DNA of 64,000 nt, taken from contig NZ_JAMBOS010000002.1 of the NCBI RefSeq assembly GCF_023715705.1, positions 186,001-250,000 on the forward strand, in the 5' to 3' direction. Under the pieces are notes generated by a model. That model saw only the letters and a list, made by a program, of their open reading frames with translations. It did not search any database and was not told the origin of the DNA. This document shows, piece after piece, positions 1 to 7,305 of this stretch. Source of the DNA: Halalkalibacter oceani (GTDB lineage Bacteria; Bacillota; Bacilli; Bacillales; Bacillaceae_D). A program made the translations under genes and the position numbers. How positions within the stretch are numbered: position 1 is the stretch's first letter; each line of letters opens with the position of its first letter.

Positions 1-993
1 GCCTACAATCGTGAGGGCGCGATCAATGCAAGCGTTGAATTTGATGTCGAGACGCTGCGTCCGACGTACCGCTTGCTGATCGGAGTGCCGGGAAGAAGTA
101 ATGCCTTTGCGATTTCACGCCGTCTTGGCCTTGACGAGCGGATTATCGACAAGGCGAAGGAACAAATTGACAGCGAAACGAACCAGATCGAAAACATGAT
201 CGAAGCGCTTGAAACCAGTCAGAAATCAGCTGAATCGGAATGGGAGGATGCCGAGAAAATACGCGCTGAAGCAGAGCAGCTCCGCACTGAGCTGGCAAGG
301 CAGCTTGAAGCGTTTGAGCAGGAACGCGAAGCATTGCTGAAGGAAGCCGAGGAAAAGGCGGCGAAGGCAGTTAATGACGCCCGGGAAGAAGCCGAGCTGA
401 TAATTGCTGAGCTACGCGATATGCAAAAGCAGGGTATTGCTGTGAAGGAGCATCAGATCATTGATGCGAAGAAGCATCTTGAGGAGGCGACACCGAAGCT
501 TTCGGCGAAGCAGAAAAAAGTAAAGAAAATCGCGGCGAAAGCCCAGCGTTCGATTGCGCCTGGCGACGAAGTAAAGGTGCTCAGCTTTGGACAAAAAGGC
601 TTCGTCACGGAAAAAATCAGCGACAATGAATTCCAGGTGCAAATTGGTATTATGAAAATGAAGGTCAATAAAGATGATTTGCAGCTGCTTGATCGTCCGA
701 AGCAGGTGGAAGCGAAGCCGCTTGCGACTGTCAGAGGAAGCGAGCATCACGTCAAAGCCGAGCTTGATTTACGAGGCGAGCGTTTTGAGGACGCGATGCT
801 GCTCGTTGAAAAATACATTGACGATGCGCTGCTTGCCGGTTATCATCAAGTTTCGATTATCCACGGGAAAGGCAGCGGCGCGCTCCGCAAAGGGGTGAAG
901 CAGCTTCTGAAAAAGCATCCGCATGTCAAAAGTGAGCGCGACGGCGGGATGAATGAAGGTGGACTCGGCAACACGGTTGTCGAATTAAAATAA
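1..993 (+). CDS. mutS2: Endonuclease MutS2, C-terminal part (5' end outside the window)
   Basis: The reading frame is open from base 1 and ends at TAA 991-993, so about 330 C-terminal residues are present; the ATPase core lies upstream. What is visible is the end of the MutS-like ATPase region, a long charged coiled-coil (roughly residues 50-180) rich in Glu, Lys and Ala, and a C-terminal Smr domain with the LDLRGE and HGKGSGALR motifs. MutS2 proteins suppress homologous recombination or act on collided ribosomes; the Smr domain is the nuclease part. The small DUF350 gene follows after 15 bases, as in B. subtilis. Confidence 0.95.
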   Translation, partial: AYNREGAINASVEFDVETLRPTYRLLIGVPGRSNAFAISRRLGLDERIIDKAKEQIDSETNQIENMIEALETSQKSAESEWEDAEKIRAEAEQLRTELARQLEAFEQEREALLKEAEEKAAKAVNDAREEAELIIAELRDMQKQGIAVKEHQIIDAKKHLEEATPKLSAKQKKVKKIAAKAQRSIAPGDEVKVLSFGQKGFVTEKISDNEFQVQIGIMKMKVNKDDLQLLDRPKQVEAKPLATVRGSEHHVKAELDLRGERFEDAMLLVEKYIDDALLAGYHQVSIIHGKGSGALRKGVKQLLKKHPHVKSERDGGMNEGGLGNTVVELK

Positions 994-1008
994 GTGAGGC
1001 GAACGTAA

Positions 1009-1422
1009 GTGGAGACATTCTTTGAAAATGAATTTATTCGGACAGCGGCGTATTACAGTGTCACCGTACTTGGGCTGATCCTCTTCCTGGCCATTTTTGA
1101 ACTCGTCACGAAATACGACAATTGGCGCGAAATCAAGCGTGGCAATGTAGCAGTGGCGCTGGCGACCGGAGGAAAGCTGTTTGGCGTTGCCAATATTTTT
1201 CGCCATTCAATCGAGCACTCGGATTCCATTTTGACGATGCTTGGCTGGGGTGTATACGGATTTGTGCTGCTGCTGGTCAGCTATTTTATTTTCGAGTTTT
1301 TAACACCTTCCTTCAAAATCGACGAGGAAATCGCCAACGACAACCGCGCCGTCGGGATTATGTCGATGATTATTTCCGTCGGGCTCTCTTATGTAATAGG
1401 AGCCAGTATAATCGCGAGATAG
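1009..1422 (+). CDS. yshE: DUF350 family membrane protein (YshE-like)
   Basis: This 137-residue protein starts at GTG 1009 behind GTGAGG at 994-999. It has four hydrophobic segments (about residues 14-32, 48-62, 76-98 and 115-135) and an acidic connector with the motif FKIDEEIANDN before the last segment, typical of DUF350 proteins. The molecular function of the family is unknown. It sits 15 bases after mutS2 and 22 bases before a very short membrane peptide, so the three are probably cotranscribed. The family assignment rests on length, topology and its place between mutS2 and lcfA, which matches yshE of B. subtilis. Confidence 0.85.
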   Translation: METFFENEFIRTAAYYSVTVLGLILFLAIFELVTKYDNWREIKRGNVAVALATGGKLFGVANIFRHSIEHSDSILTMLGWGVYGFVLLLVSYFIFEFLTPSFKIDEEIANDNRAVGIMSMIISVGLSYVIGASIIAR

Positions 1423-1444
1423 TAACAAAAAGGAGAATCAAGCC

Positions 1445-1531
1445 GTGGAACTGTTGATGAAAATTTTGTATGTTTGTTGTGGCGCTTTTTTGTTAGCAGG
1501 TATTATTTATATGCTGTTTTTTGCTGCTTAA
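1445..1531 (+). CDS. Putative 28-residue membrane peptide
   Basis: A short frame opens at GTG 1445, preceded by AAAAGGAGAA at 1428-1437, and ends with TAA 1529-1531. The product, about 28 residues, is almost entirely one hydrophobic helix (ILYVCCGAFLLAGIIYMLFF) with two adjacent cysteines. The good ribosome binding site, the position right behind the DUF350 gene and the hairpin just downstream support a real small membrane protein. I do not recognise it and no function can be given. A chance frame remains possible because of its size. Confidence 0.5.
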   Translation: MELLMKILYVCCGAFLLAGIIYMLFFAA

Positions 1532-1545
1532 ATCAGTTTCTAACT

Positions 1546-1580
1546 CCGGGCAGCCTGCGATGAACCGGCGGGCTGCCCGG
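1546..1580 (+). terminator. Hairpin after mutS2-yshE
   Basis: CCGGGCAGCC at 1546-1555 pairs with GGCTGCCCGG at 1571-1580. There is no run of T after it, so it may be a weak terminator or a 3' end stabilising structure. Confidence 0.55.
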
Positions 1581-1646
1581 AAGCTGTCTCTGCTGAATTG
1601 TCCACGCTGTCCACGTTTTTGATTTCACGAAATTGACAAAAAATGA

Positions 1647-1675
1647 TTTATTTATGTAAGCGATTCCAATACAAT
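1647..1675 (+). promoter_or_regulatory. Candidate promoter of lcfA
   Basis: TACAAT at 1670-1675 lies 17 bases after a weak TTTATT at 1647-1652. The better TTGACA at 1633 has no -10 box at a usable distance. The cre box below sits between these elements, as expected for CcpA repression. Confidence 0.45.
1654..1669 (+). promoter_or_regulatory. Catabolite response element (cre) before lcfA
   Basis: ATGTAAGCGATTCCAA fits every position of the Bacillus cre consensus WTGNAANCGNWNNCAW. Its position over the candidate lcfA promoter implies CcpA-mediated glucose repression of the fatty acid cluster. CcpA control of this cluster is described in B. subtilis; here it is inferred from the site alone. Confidence 0.75.
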
Positions 1676-1725
1676 AGTAGTAGAACGATCATAAAGGAGC
1701 AACTGAATAAAGAGGAGGAGATGAA

Positions 1726-3414
1726 ATGTCGACCACTGGTAAGGTTTGGCTGAAGCATTACCCCGACGAAATTCCTCATTCCCTTGACTATCAGAACAAC
1801 AGTCTCCATGATTATCTACTGCGCTCCGCCCGCACGTATCCGGACCAGACGGCGATTGAGTTTTTAGGAAAACGGCTGACCTATTCCGAGCTTCATCAGC
1901 AGGCAGTTCGATTCGCGCAGGGGCTTCAGGCTTTTGGCGTCGAAAAAGGAGACCGGATCGCGATCATGCTGGCCAATTGTCCGCAGGCGGTGATCAGCTA
2001 TTATGGAATCCTTATGACCGGAGCGATTGCCGTTCAAATAAATCCTCTCTATGTTGAAAGAGAGCTCGAGCATCAGTTAACTGACTCCGGCGCCAAAGTA
2101 TTAGTCTGTCTCGATCTCGTTTTTCCCCGCGTCCAGAAGGTCAGAATGAATACGAATTTGCAGCAAGTCATTGTCACCAGTATAAAGGATTATCTCCCCT
2201 TTCCGAAAAATCTTCTCTATCCCATCGTCCAAAAAGGAAACGTAACAGTGGAATACAATGAGCAAACGGTCGCTTTTTCCGCTTTTTTGAAGCAAGGAGG
2301 CGCGGCCTTTAAGCCAGTTCCGCTTGACCCGGAAACGGACTTGGCGCTTCTGCAATATACGGGAGGAACAACAGGCCTTGCAAAGGGCGTGATGCTGACG
2401 CATCAGAATTTAGTCGTCAATACGATGCAGGCCGGTCACTGGATTTACAAGACAACGCCGGGAGACGAGCGAATGCTGGCAGTCCTTCCTTTTTTTCATG
2501 TGTACGGTATGACCGTCTGTATGAACCTCGCGATCATGAATGGCTTTACGTTAATCCTTTTGCCGAAATTCGAACCACTCCAGGTATTAAAAGTGATCGC
2601 GAAGCACAGAGTCACTTTGTTTCCAGGAGCTCCGACAATGTATATTGCGCTTATTCACCAGCCTAATATCGAAACATATGACCTCTCCTCCGTCCTCGCC
2701 TGTCTAAGTGGGGCAGCCCCATTGCCGCAAGAGGTTCAGCAAACCTTCGAACGGCTGACCGGTGGAAAGCTGGTGGAAGGCTACGGGCTGACCGAAACCG
2801 CGCCGGTGCTGACCGCCAATCCAATATGGGGCACGCGTAAGTCCGGCAGCATCGGGATCCCGTGGCCCGACACAGAAATGATCGTCCGGACAGCGGACGG
2901 TCAGGAAGCGGAGCCGGGAGAAATCGGTGAAATCGCGGTCCGTGGTCCGCAGGTGATGCAAGGCTACTGGAATATGGCTGAGGAGACGGAAAGGGTGCTC
3001 CAGGAAGGCTGGCTGTTGACCGGGGACATGGGATATATGGATGAAGATGGATTTTTTTATATCGTTGATCGAAAGAAGGATATGATTATCGCCGGCGGCT
3101 TTAATATTTTTCCCCGTGAAATTGAAGAAGTATTGTATGAACACGAGGCGATTCAGGAAGTGGCGATTATTGGTGTTCCTGACCCATACCGGGGTGAAAC
3201 CGTCAAAGCCTTTATCGTGCCAAAGGAGGGCAGGGACGTGACAGCCGAAGAACTGGATCAGTTTTGCCGAGCCCGCCTGGCCGCCTATAAGGTACCGCAT
3301 CTTTACGAGTTTCGCAGTGAACTGCCAAAGACGATGGTCGGCAAAGTGTTAAGAAGAGTTTTGCTGGAAGAGGAGAAAGGAAAAGAAGAGGATCAAGAGT
3401 CGGCCAGCAGCTAA
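1726..3414 (+). CDS. lcfA: Long-chain fatty acid-CoA ligase
   Basis: This 562-residue AMP-forming enzyme activates long-chain fatty acids to acyl-CoA using ATP and CoA, the entry step of beta-oxidation. Visible motifs are the nucleotide loop YTGGTTGLAKGVMLTH (about residues 212-227), GYGLTETAPV, and the C-terminal hinge GWLLTGDMGYMDEDG followed by DRKKDMIIAGGFNIFP. Length matches LcfA of B. subtilis. ATG 1726 follows AGAGGAGGAG at 1711-1720. It is the first gene of a cluster with fadR, fadB, etfB and etfA. Unlike B. subtilis as I recall it, I find no FadR palindrome upstream of this gene; only a cre box is seen. Confidence 0.95.
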   Translation: MSTTGKVWLKHYPDEIPHSLDYQNNSLHDYLLRSARTYPDQTAIEFLGKRLTYSELHQQAVRFAQGLQAFGVEKGDRIAIMLANCPQAVISYYGILMTGAIAVQINPLYVERELEHQLTDSGAKVLVCLDLVFPRVQKVRMNTNLQQVIVTSIKDYLPFPKNLLYPIVQKGNVTVEYNEQTVAFSAFLKQGGAAFKPVPLDPETDLALLQYTGGTTGLAKGVMLTHQNLVVNTMQAGHWIYKTTPGDERMLAVLPFFHVYGMTVCMNLAIMNGFTLILLPKFEPLQVLKVIAKHRVTLFPGAPTMYIALIHQPNIETYDLSSVLACLSGAAPLPQEVQQTFERLTGGKLVEGYGLTETAPVLTANPIWGTRKSGSIGIPWPDTEMIVRTADGQEAEPGEIGEIAVRGPQVMQGYWNMAEETERVLQEGWLLTGDMGYMDEDGFFYIVDRKKDMIIAGGFNIFPREIEEVLYEHEAIQEVAIIGVPDPYRGETVKAFIVPKEGRDVTAEELDQFCRARLAAYKVPHLYEFRSELPKTMVGKVLRRVLLEEEKGKEEDQESASS

Positions 3415-3471
3415 GAAGGTGCAGCGCAGAGCCAGGTGGAGTGCATGTATCCTGCCTGGCACAGTGCTCCA

Positions 3472-3500
3472 TTGACAGAAGGAGTCTGCTTCCTTAAAAT
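3472..3500 (+). promoter_or_regulatory. SigA promoter of fadR
   Basis: TTGACA at 3472-3477 and TAAAAT at 3495-3500 are separated by exactly 17 bases. This is a near-consensus promoter lying between lcfA and fadR, with the FadR operator starting seven bases after the -10 box. Confidence 0.85.
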
Positions 3501-3506
3501 GAGGAT

Positions 3507-3526
3507 ATGAATGAATATTCATTCAT
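3507..3526 (+). promoter_or_regulatory. FadR operator
   Basis: ATGAATGAATATTCATTCAT is a perfect palindrome matching the FadR (YsiA) site of B. subtilis. It covers the expected transcription start of the fadR promoter, so FadR should repress its own gene and fadB-etfBA, with release by long-chain acyl-CoA (known for the family). Confidence 0.85.
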
Positions 3527-3544
3527 TAAAAAGGAGAGACAAAC

Positions 3545-4138
3545 GTGGGAAAGAAAAAAGGAGCAAAATACGAGCAAATTATTGAAGCCGCCGTCACCGT
3601 CATCGCCAAGTATGGCTATCATCAGGCACAGGTCGCTAAAATCGCCAAAGAAGCCGGGGTGGCAGACGGCACAATCTATTTATATTTTACGAGTAAGGAA
3701 GATCTCTTAATCTCTTTATTTGAGGAAAAAATGGGACAGTTTATCGAGACGATCCGTACCCGCATCCAAACGAAAGAGACATTTGAAGAGAAGCTTCTGC
3801 TGCTTATTCAAACGCATTTTGAACAGCTGCAGGCTAATCCGCAGCTGGCGGTTGTCACCCAGCTTGAACTGAGGCAGTCCAATAAGGAGCTCCGAAAAAA
3901 AATTAATCAAATTCTCAAAGGGTATCTCCTGCTTATAGACGAATTAATAAAAGAAGGTCAATCTTCAGCCAGCATGGAACAACAGCTGGACAGCCGTCTT
4001 GTGCGGCAAATGATCTTCGGTACGTTAGATGAAGTAGTCACCAATTGGGTGATGAAGGAATGTAAGTATGATCTCGTAGTACAGGCGAAACCGATTCAGC
4101 AAATGCTTGTTCGTGGGATCAGTCAACGGCTTTCATAA
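3545..4138 (+). CDS. fadR: TetR-family fatty acid degradation repressor FadR
   Basis: The 197-residue product starts at GTG 3545 behind AAAAGGAGAG. An N-terminal TetR helix-turn-helix is clear (about residues 10-55: IIEAAVTVIAKYGYHQAQV, then KEAGVADGTIYLYFTSKEDL), followed by an all-helical ligand-binding part with the family stretch VVTQLELRQSNKELRKKI and a conserved RQMIFGTLDE. The match to B. subtilis FadR is close along its whole length. It represses beta-oxidation genes until long-chain acyl-CoA binds. It has its own promoter and operator, and fadB begins 16 bases after it. Confidence 0.95.
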   Translation: MGKKKGAKYEQIIEAAVTVIAKYGYHQAQVAKIAKEAGVADGTIYLYFTSKEDLLISLFEEKMGQFIETIRTRIQTKETFEEKLLLLIQTHFEQLQANPQLAVVTQLELRQSNKELRKKINQILKGYLLLIDELIKEGQSSASMEQQLDSRLVRQMIFGTLDEVVTNWVMKECKYDLVVQAKPIQQMLVRGISQRLS

Positions 4139-4154
4139 AGAAAGGAGTGAGAGT

Positions 4155-4934
4155 GTGGAGTTTATTCGTGTCGCAGTGGAAGAAAAGGTTGCGATTCTAA
4201 CGTTGCAGCGCCCGCCGGCCAACGCGCTTTCAAGGGGTGTGCTGCAGGAATTGGATCAGGTGTTGACCGAGCTGAAAGATCAAGAGGACGTTCATGTACT
4301 GCTGTTGCATGGCGAGGGGCGCTTTTTCGCCGCCGGTGCCGATATTAAGGAATTTACAACGATCAAGGACGGGGCGGAATTTGCAGAGCTTTCCCGACTT
4401 GGCCAGCAGGTGTTCGAGCGAATGGAACATTATCCGAAGCCGATTATTGCGGCGATTCACGGCGCCGCTTTAGGCGGAGGGCTTGAATTAGCAATGGCCT
4501 GCCATATCCGCCTGAGTACAGAGGATGCGAAGCTCGGGCTGCCGGAACTTCAATTAGGGCTGATTCCCGGATTTGCGGGAACGCAGCGTCTGCCGCGCTA
4601 TGTCGGCACTGCCAAAGCAGCGGAGATGCTGCTGACAAGTGAACCGATCAGCGGAAAAGAAGCGAAGGAGCTCGGGCTTGTTAATTCCCTTCATTCTGAA
4701 CGGTCGCTCACCGAGGAAGCGTTGAAGCTCGCCCGGCAAATCAGCCAAAAGAGTACGCTCGCCGTTAAAATGACGCTTGAACTGCTGCGCTACCATGATT
4801 CATCGAGAATGCTGGAAGGAGCGGCCAGAGAAGCCGAGCTGTTCGGCCTGGCGTTTGATTCAGCCGACGGCCAGGAGGGAATTCAGGCGTTTATTGAAAA
4901 ACGGTCACCACAATTTAACCAAAAAAACGAGTAA
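4155..4934 (+). CDS. fadB: Enoyl-CoA hydratase
   Basis: This 259-residue crotonase-fold enzyme hydrates trans-2-enoyl-CoA in beta-oxidation. Oxyanion-hole segments AAGADIKEF and HGAALGGGLELAMACH are present, as is the catalytic glutamate region GLPELQLGLIPGFAGTQRL. GTG 4155 is chosen because AAAGGAGTGAG at 4141-4151 lies just before it and the protein then begins MEFIRVAVEEKVAILTL as in the family; an upstream in-frame ATG would run into fadR. It is a monofunctional hydratase, unlike the E. coli fused FadB. Confidence 0.92.
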   Translation: MEFIRVAVEEKVAILTLQRPPANALSRGVLQELDQVLTELKDQEDVHVLLLHGEGRFFAAGADIKEFTTIKDGAEFAELSRLGQQVFERMEHYPKPIIAAIHGAALGGGLELAMACHIRLSTEDAKLGLPELQLGLIPGFAGTQRLPRYVGTAKAAEMLLTSEPISGKEAKELGLVNSLHSERSLTEEALKLARQISQKSTLAVKMTLELLRYHDSSRMLEGAAREAELFGLAFDSADGQEGIQAFIEKRSPQFNQKNE

Positions 4935-4953
4935 GCAGAAGGAGGTATTTTGA

Positions 4954-5724
4954 TTGAATATTTTCGTGATTATGAAAAGGACGTTTGATACAGAGGAGAA
5001 AATCACTCTTCAGCAAGGCAGAATTGATGATAGCGGCGCTGAATTCATCATTAATCCATATGATGAATATGCGATTGAGGAAGCGCTCGTTTTGCGTGAC
5101 GAACACGGCGGCGAGGTGACGGTTGTAACCGTCGGCGAGGAGGAAGCGGAAAAAGAGCTGCGCACCGCATTGGCAATGGGCGCCGATAAAGCCGTTTTAA
5201 TCGATGCCGAGGAGCTGGATGACCGCGATCAATTTACGACAGCTTCGTTGCTCGCCGCTTATTTACGCGAGCAGTCGTTTGACATTATTCTTGGCGGGAA
5301 TGTGGCGGTTGATGGCGGCTCAGGGCAAGTTGGCCCGCGTGTCGCCGAATTGTTGGCAATTCCTCAGGTGACGACGATCACAAAGATTGACATTCAGGAG
5401 CGAGCTGCGACGATCGTTCGCGACGTGGAGGGGGATGAAGAAACGATTGCGGTTTCATTGCCTGTCCTTGTAACAGCCCAGCAAGGGTTAAATGAACCTC
5501 GTTATCCATCGCTGCCAGGAATTATGAAAGCGAAAAAGAAGCCGCTCGATGTGCTTGATCTCGATGACTTGGAGCTGGAGGAAGAAGATGTCGCTGCCAA
5601 AACAGAAACAATCGACATCTTTCTGCCGCCTGAAAAGCAGGCGGGACGTCTGCTTGAAGGAGAGCCGGAAGCCCAGGTAAAAGAGCTTGTCGCACTATTG
5701 AAATCTGAAGCGAAGGTCATATAA
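4954..5724 (+). CDS. etfB: Electron transfer flavoprotein beta subunit
   Basis: The 256-residue protein begins at TTG 4954 after a strong AGAAGGAGGT at 4937-4946; the N-terminus MNIFVIMKRTFDTEEKI is typical. EtfB binds AMP and, with EtfA, forms the soluble flavoprotein that takes electrons from acyl-CoA dehydrogenases. The middle carries the conserved ILGGNVAVDGGSGQVGPRVA, and the segment LNEPRYPSLPGIMKAKKKP marks the recognition loop. It is followed by etfA after 13 bases. Confidence 0.95.
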   Translation: MNIFVIMKRTFDTEEKITLQQGRIDDSGAEFIINPYDEYAIEEALVLRDEHGGEVTVVTVGEEEAEKELRTALAMGADKAVLIDAEELDDRDQFTTASLLAAYLREQSFDIILGGNVAVDGGSGQVGPRVAELLAIPQVTTITKIDIQERAATIVRDVEGDEETIAVSLPVLVTAQQGLNEPRYPSLPGIMKAKKKPLDVLDLDDLELEEEDVAAKTETIDIFLPPEKQAGRLLEGEPEAQVKELVALLKSEAKVI

Positions 5725-5737
5725 GGAGGGAAGACTG

Positions 5738-6715
5738 ATGGCGAAAAAAACAATTATCATTGGAGAAGTCCGCGATGGAGAATTACGACATGTATCCTTT
5801 GAAACGATTGCCGCGGGAAAGGTCGTCGCAGATGGAGGGGAAGTCATCGGTGTTTTAATAGGTGAAGATGTAAGCGGTTTAGCAGAGCAGCTGATTCATT
5901 ATGGTGCCGACCGGGTTGTGACAGTCACTCATCCGGATTTAAAGAGCTATACAACAGATGCTTATCAGCAGGCGGTGCTACAGGTTATCGACCTTGAACA
6001 GCCGGATGGGGTCCTGCTCGGCCATACAGCGATCGGGAAAGACTTGGCACCGCGCCTGGCGATGAAAGCACAGGCCGGCTTAGTATCAGATGTGGTGGCC
6101 GTGGAGCTGGAAGACGGGGAGCCGGTCTTTACAAGGCCGATTTACTCAGGGAAAGCCTTTGAGCGCAAGAGGATCAAGGAAGGGATGGTGCTGGCGACGA
6201 TCAGGCCAAACAACATTGCCGCGCTGGAAAAGGACGCTGGGCGAACGGGCGATGTTTCCTCCGTTACCGCCGAAATCAGCGACTTGCGGACAACGATTCA
6301 GAATGTCGTGCGGAAGGCGACGGGAGGAGTTGATCTGTCGGAGGCGAAAATTATTGTCGCCGGCGGACGAGGCGTGAAAGGCGCGGAAGGCTTTAAACCG
6401 CTGCAGGAGCTGGCTGATTTGCTCGGCGGGGCTGTCGGGGCGTCGCGTGGGGCCTGCGACGCCGACTATTGCGACTACGCCTTACAGATCGGTCAGACGG
6501 GAAAAGTCGTTACCCCGGACTTATATTTTGCAATCGGAATTTCAGGGGCGATTCAGCATTTGGCCGGGATGTCCAATTCAAAGGTAATCGTTGCGATTAA
6601 TAAAGATCCGGAGGCGCCGATTTTTGAAGTGGCTGATTACGGAATCGTCGGCGATCTCTTTGAGATTGTGCCATTATTAACGGAGGAGCTGCGGCACATC
6701 CTTGTTTCGCAATGA
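5738..6715 (+). CDS. etfA: Electron transfer flavoprotein alpha subunit
   Basis: The 325-residue subunit carries the FAD site of the electron transfer flavoprotein. The C-terminal FAD domain shows GGRGVKGAEGF, GASRGACDADY, QIGQTGKVVTPDLYFAIGIS and INKDPEAPIFEVADYGIVGD in the usual order. ATG 5738 follows TAAGGAGGGA. It is the last gene of the cluster; no acyl-CoA dehydrogenase or thiolase is encoded here, so those partners must be elsewhere in the genome. Confidence 0.96.
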   Translation: MAKKTIIIGEVRDGELRHVSFETIAAGKVVADGGEVIGVLIGEDVSGLAEQLIHYGADRVVTVTHPDLKSYTTDAYQQAVLQVIDLEQPDGVLLGHTAIGKDLAPRLAMKAQAGLVSDVVAVELEDGEPVFTRPIYSGKAFERKRIKEGMVLATIRPNNIAALEKDAGRTGDVSSVTAEISDLRTTIQNVVRKATGGVDLSEAKIIVAGGRGVKGAEGFKPLQELADLLGGAVGASRGACDADYCDYALQIGQTGKVVTPDLYFAIGISGAIQHLAGMSNSKVIVAINKDPEAPIFEVADYGIVGDLFEIVPLLTEELRHILVSQ

Positions 6716-6845
6716 CGGAAACGGGGTATCTTTTTTAAAGAGTGAGAGAAGATAAACCATGAGAGAAACCACTTTCGAAGAAGAAAGCCCATTACGCGGT
6801 TTTCTCAAACAATTTCGAGCAACTTAGTCGCAACCATTGTTTTTC

Positions 6846-6856
6846 GATGGTATAAT
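6846..6856 (+). promoter_or_regulatory. Extended -10 promoter of trxA
   Basis: TATAAT at 6851-6856 is preceded by TG at the extended -10 position (TGGTATAAT). The -35 region, TCGCAA at 6828-6833, is weak. The start of trxA lies 41 bases downstream. Confidence 0.75.
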
Positions 6857-6897
6857 CATGAGGAATCAAATTTGTTATGGATTAGGAGGTTTTTATA

Positions 6898-7212
6898 ATG
6901 GCAATTGTCAATGTGACAGATCAATCATTTGCAGCTGAAACAAGTGAAGGTGTTGTGCTTGCTGACTTTTGGGCGCCATGGTGCGGACCTTGTAAAATGA
7001 TTGCCCCTGTTCTTGAAGAATTAGATTCGGAAATGGGCGACAAAGTGAAAATCGCCAAGCTTGATGTCGATGAAAACCAGGAAACAGCAGGGAAGTACAA
7101 TGTCATGAGCATCCCGACCTTGCTTGTCTTTAAAGATGGCGAAGTCGTTGATCAAGTAGTCGGTTTCCAACCGAAAGAAGCGCTTGCTGAACTGCTTAAC
7201 AAGCATCTGTAA
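6898..7212 (+). CDS. trxA: Thioredoxin
   Basis: This is a standard 104-residue cytoplasmic thioredoxin with the redox motif WCGPCK at residues 29-34, the cis-proline motif MSIPTLLVF and a C-terminal amphipathic helix. It reduces protein disulfides using thioredoxin reductase. ATG 6898 follows TTAGGAGGTTTTTATA. It has its own promoter and terminator and is monocistronic, located between etfA and uvrC as in B. subtilis. Confidence 0.97.
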   Translation: MAIVNVTDQSFAAETSEGVVLADFWAPWCGPCKMIAPVLEELDSEMGDKVKIAKLDVDENQETAGKYNVMSIPTLLVFKDGEVVDQVVGFQPKEALAELLNKHL

Positions 7213-7222
7213 GTCAAGTGAC

Positions 7223-7258
7223 AGTCCGCTTTCTCAAACGAGAGAGGGGACTTTTTTT
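7223..7258 (+). terminator. Terminator of trxA
   Basis: AGTCC and GGACT enclose a second paired segment (GCTTTCTC with GAGAGAGG), followed by seven T residues at 7252-7258. Confidence 0.85.
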
Positions 7259-7305
7259 ACAAAGAGAATCCTTAGTCCGGGTGGCAGTGGAGGTGAGAGA
7301 ATTCG

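Noticed and set aside
1633-1638. TTGACA upstream of lcfA as the -35 box
   Set aside because: No -10 box occurs 16-18 bases downstream; TACAAT is 31 bases away.
2704-3300. 198-codon reverse frame within lcfA
   Set aside because: Lies wholly inside a gene with clear acyl-CoA synthetase motifs.
6759-6827. 22-codon ATG frame between etfA and trxA
   Set aside because: Weak upstream sequence, no hydrophobic or conserved character; the bases form a loose inverted repeat instead.
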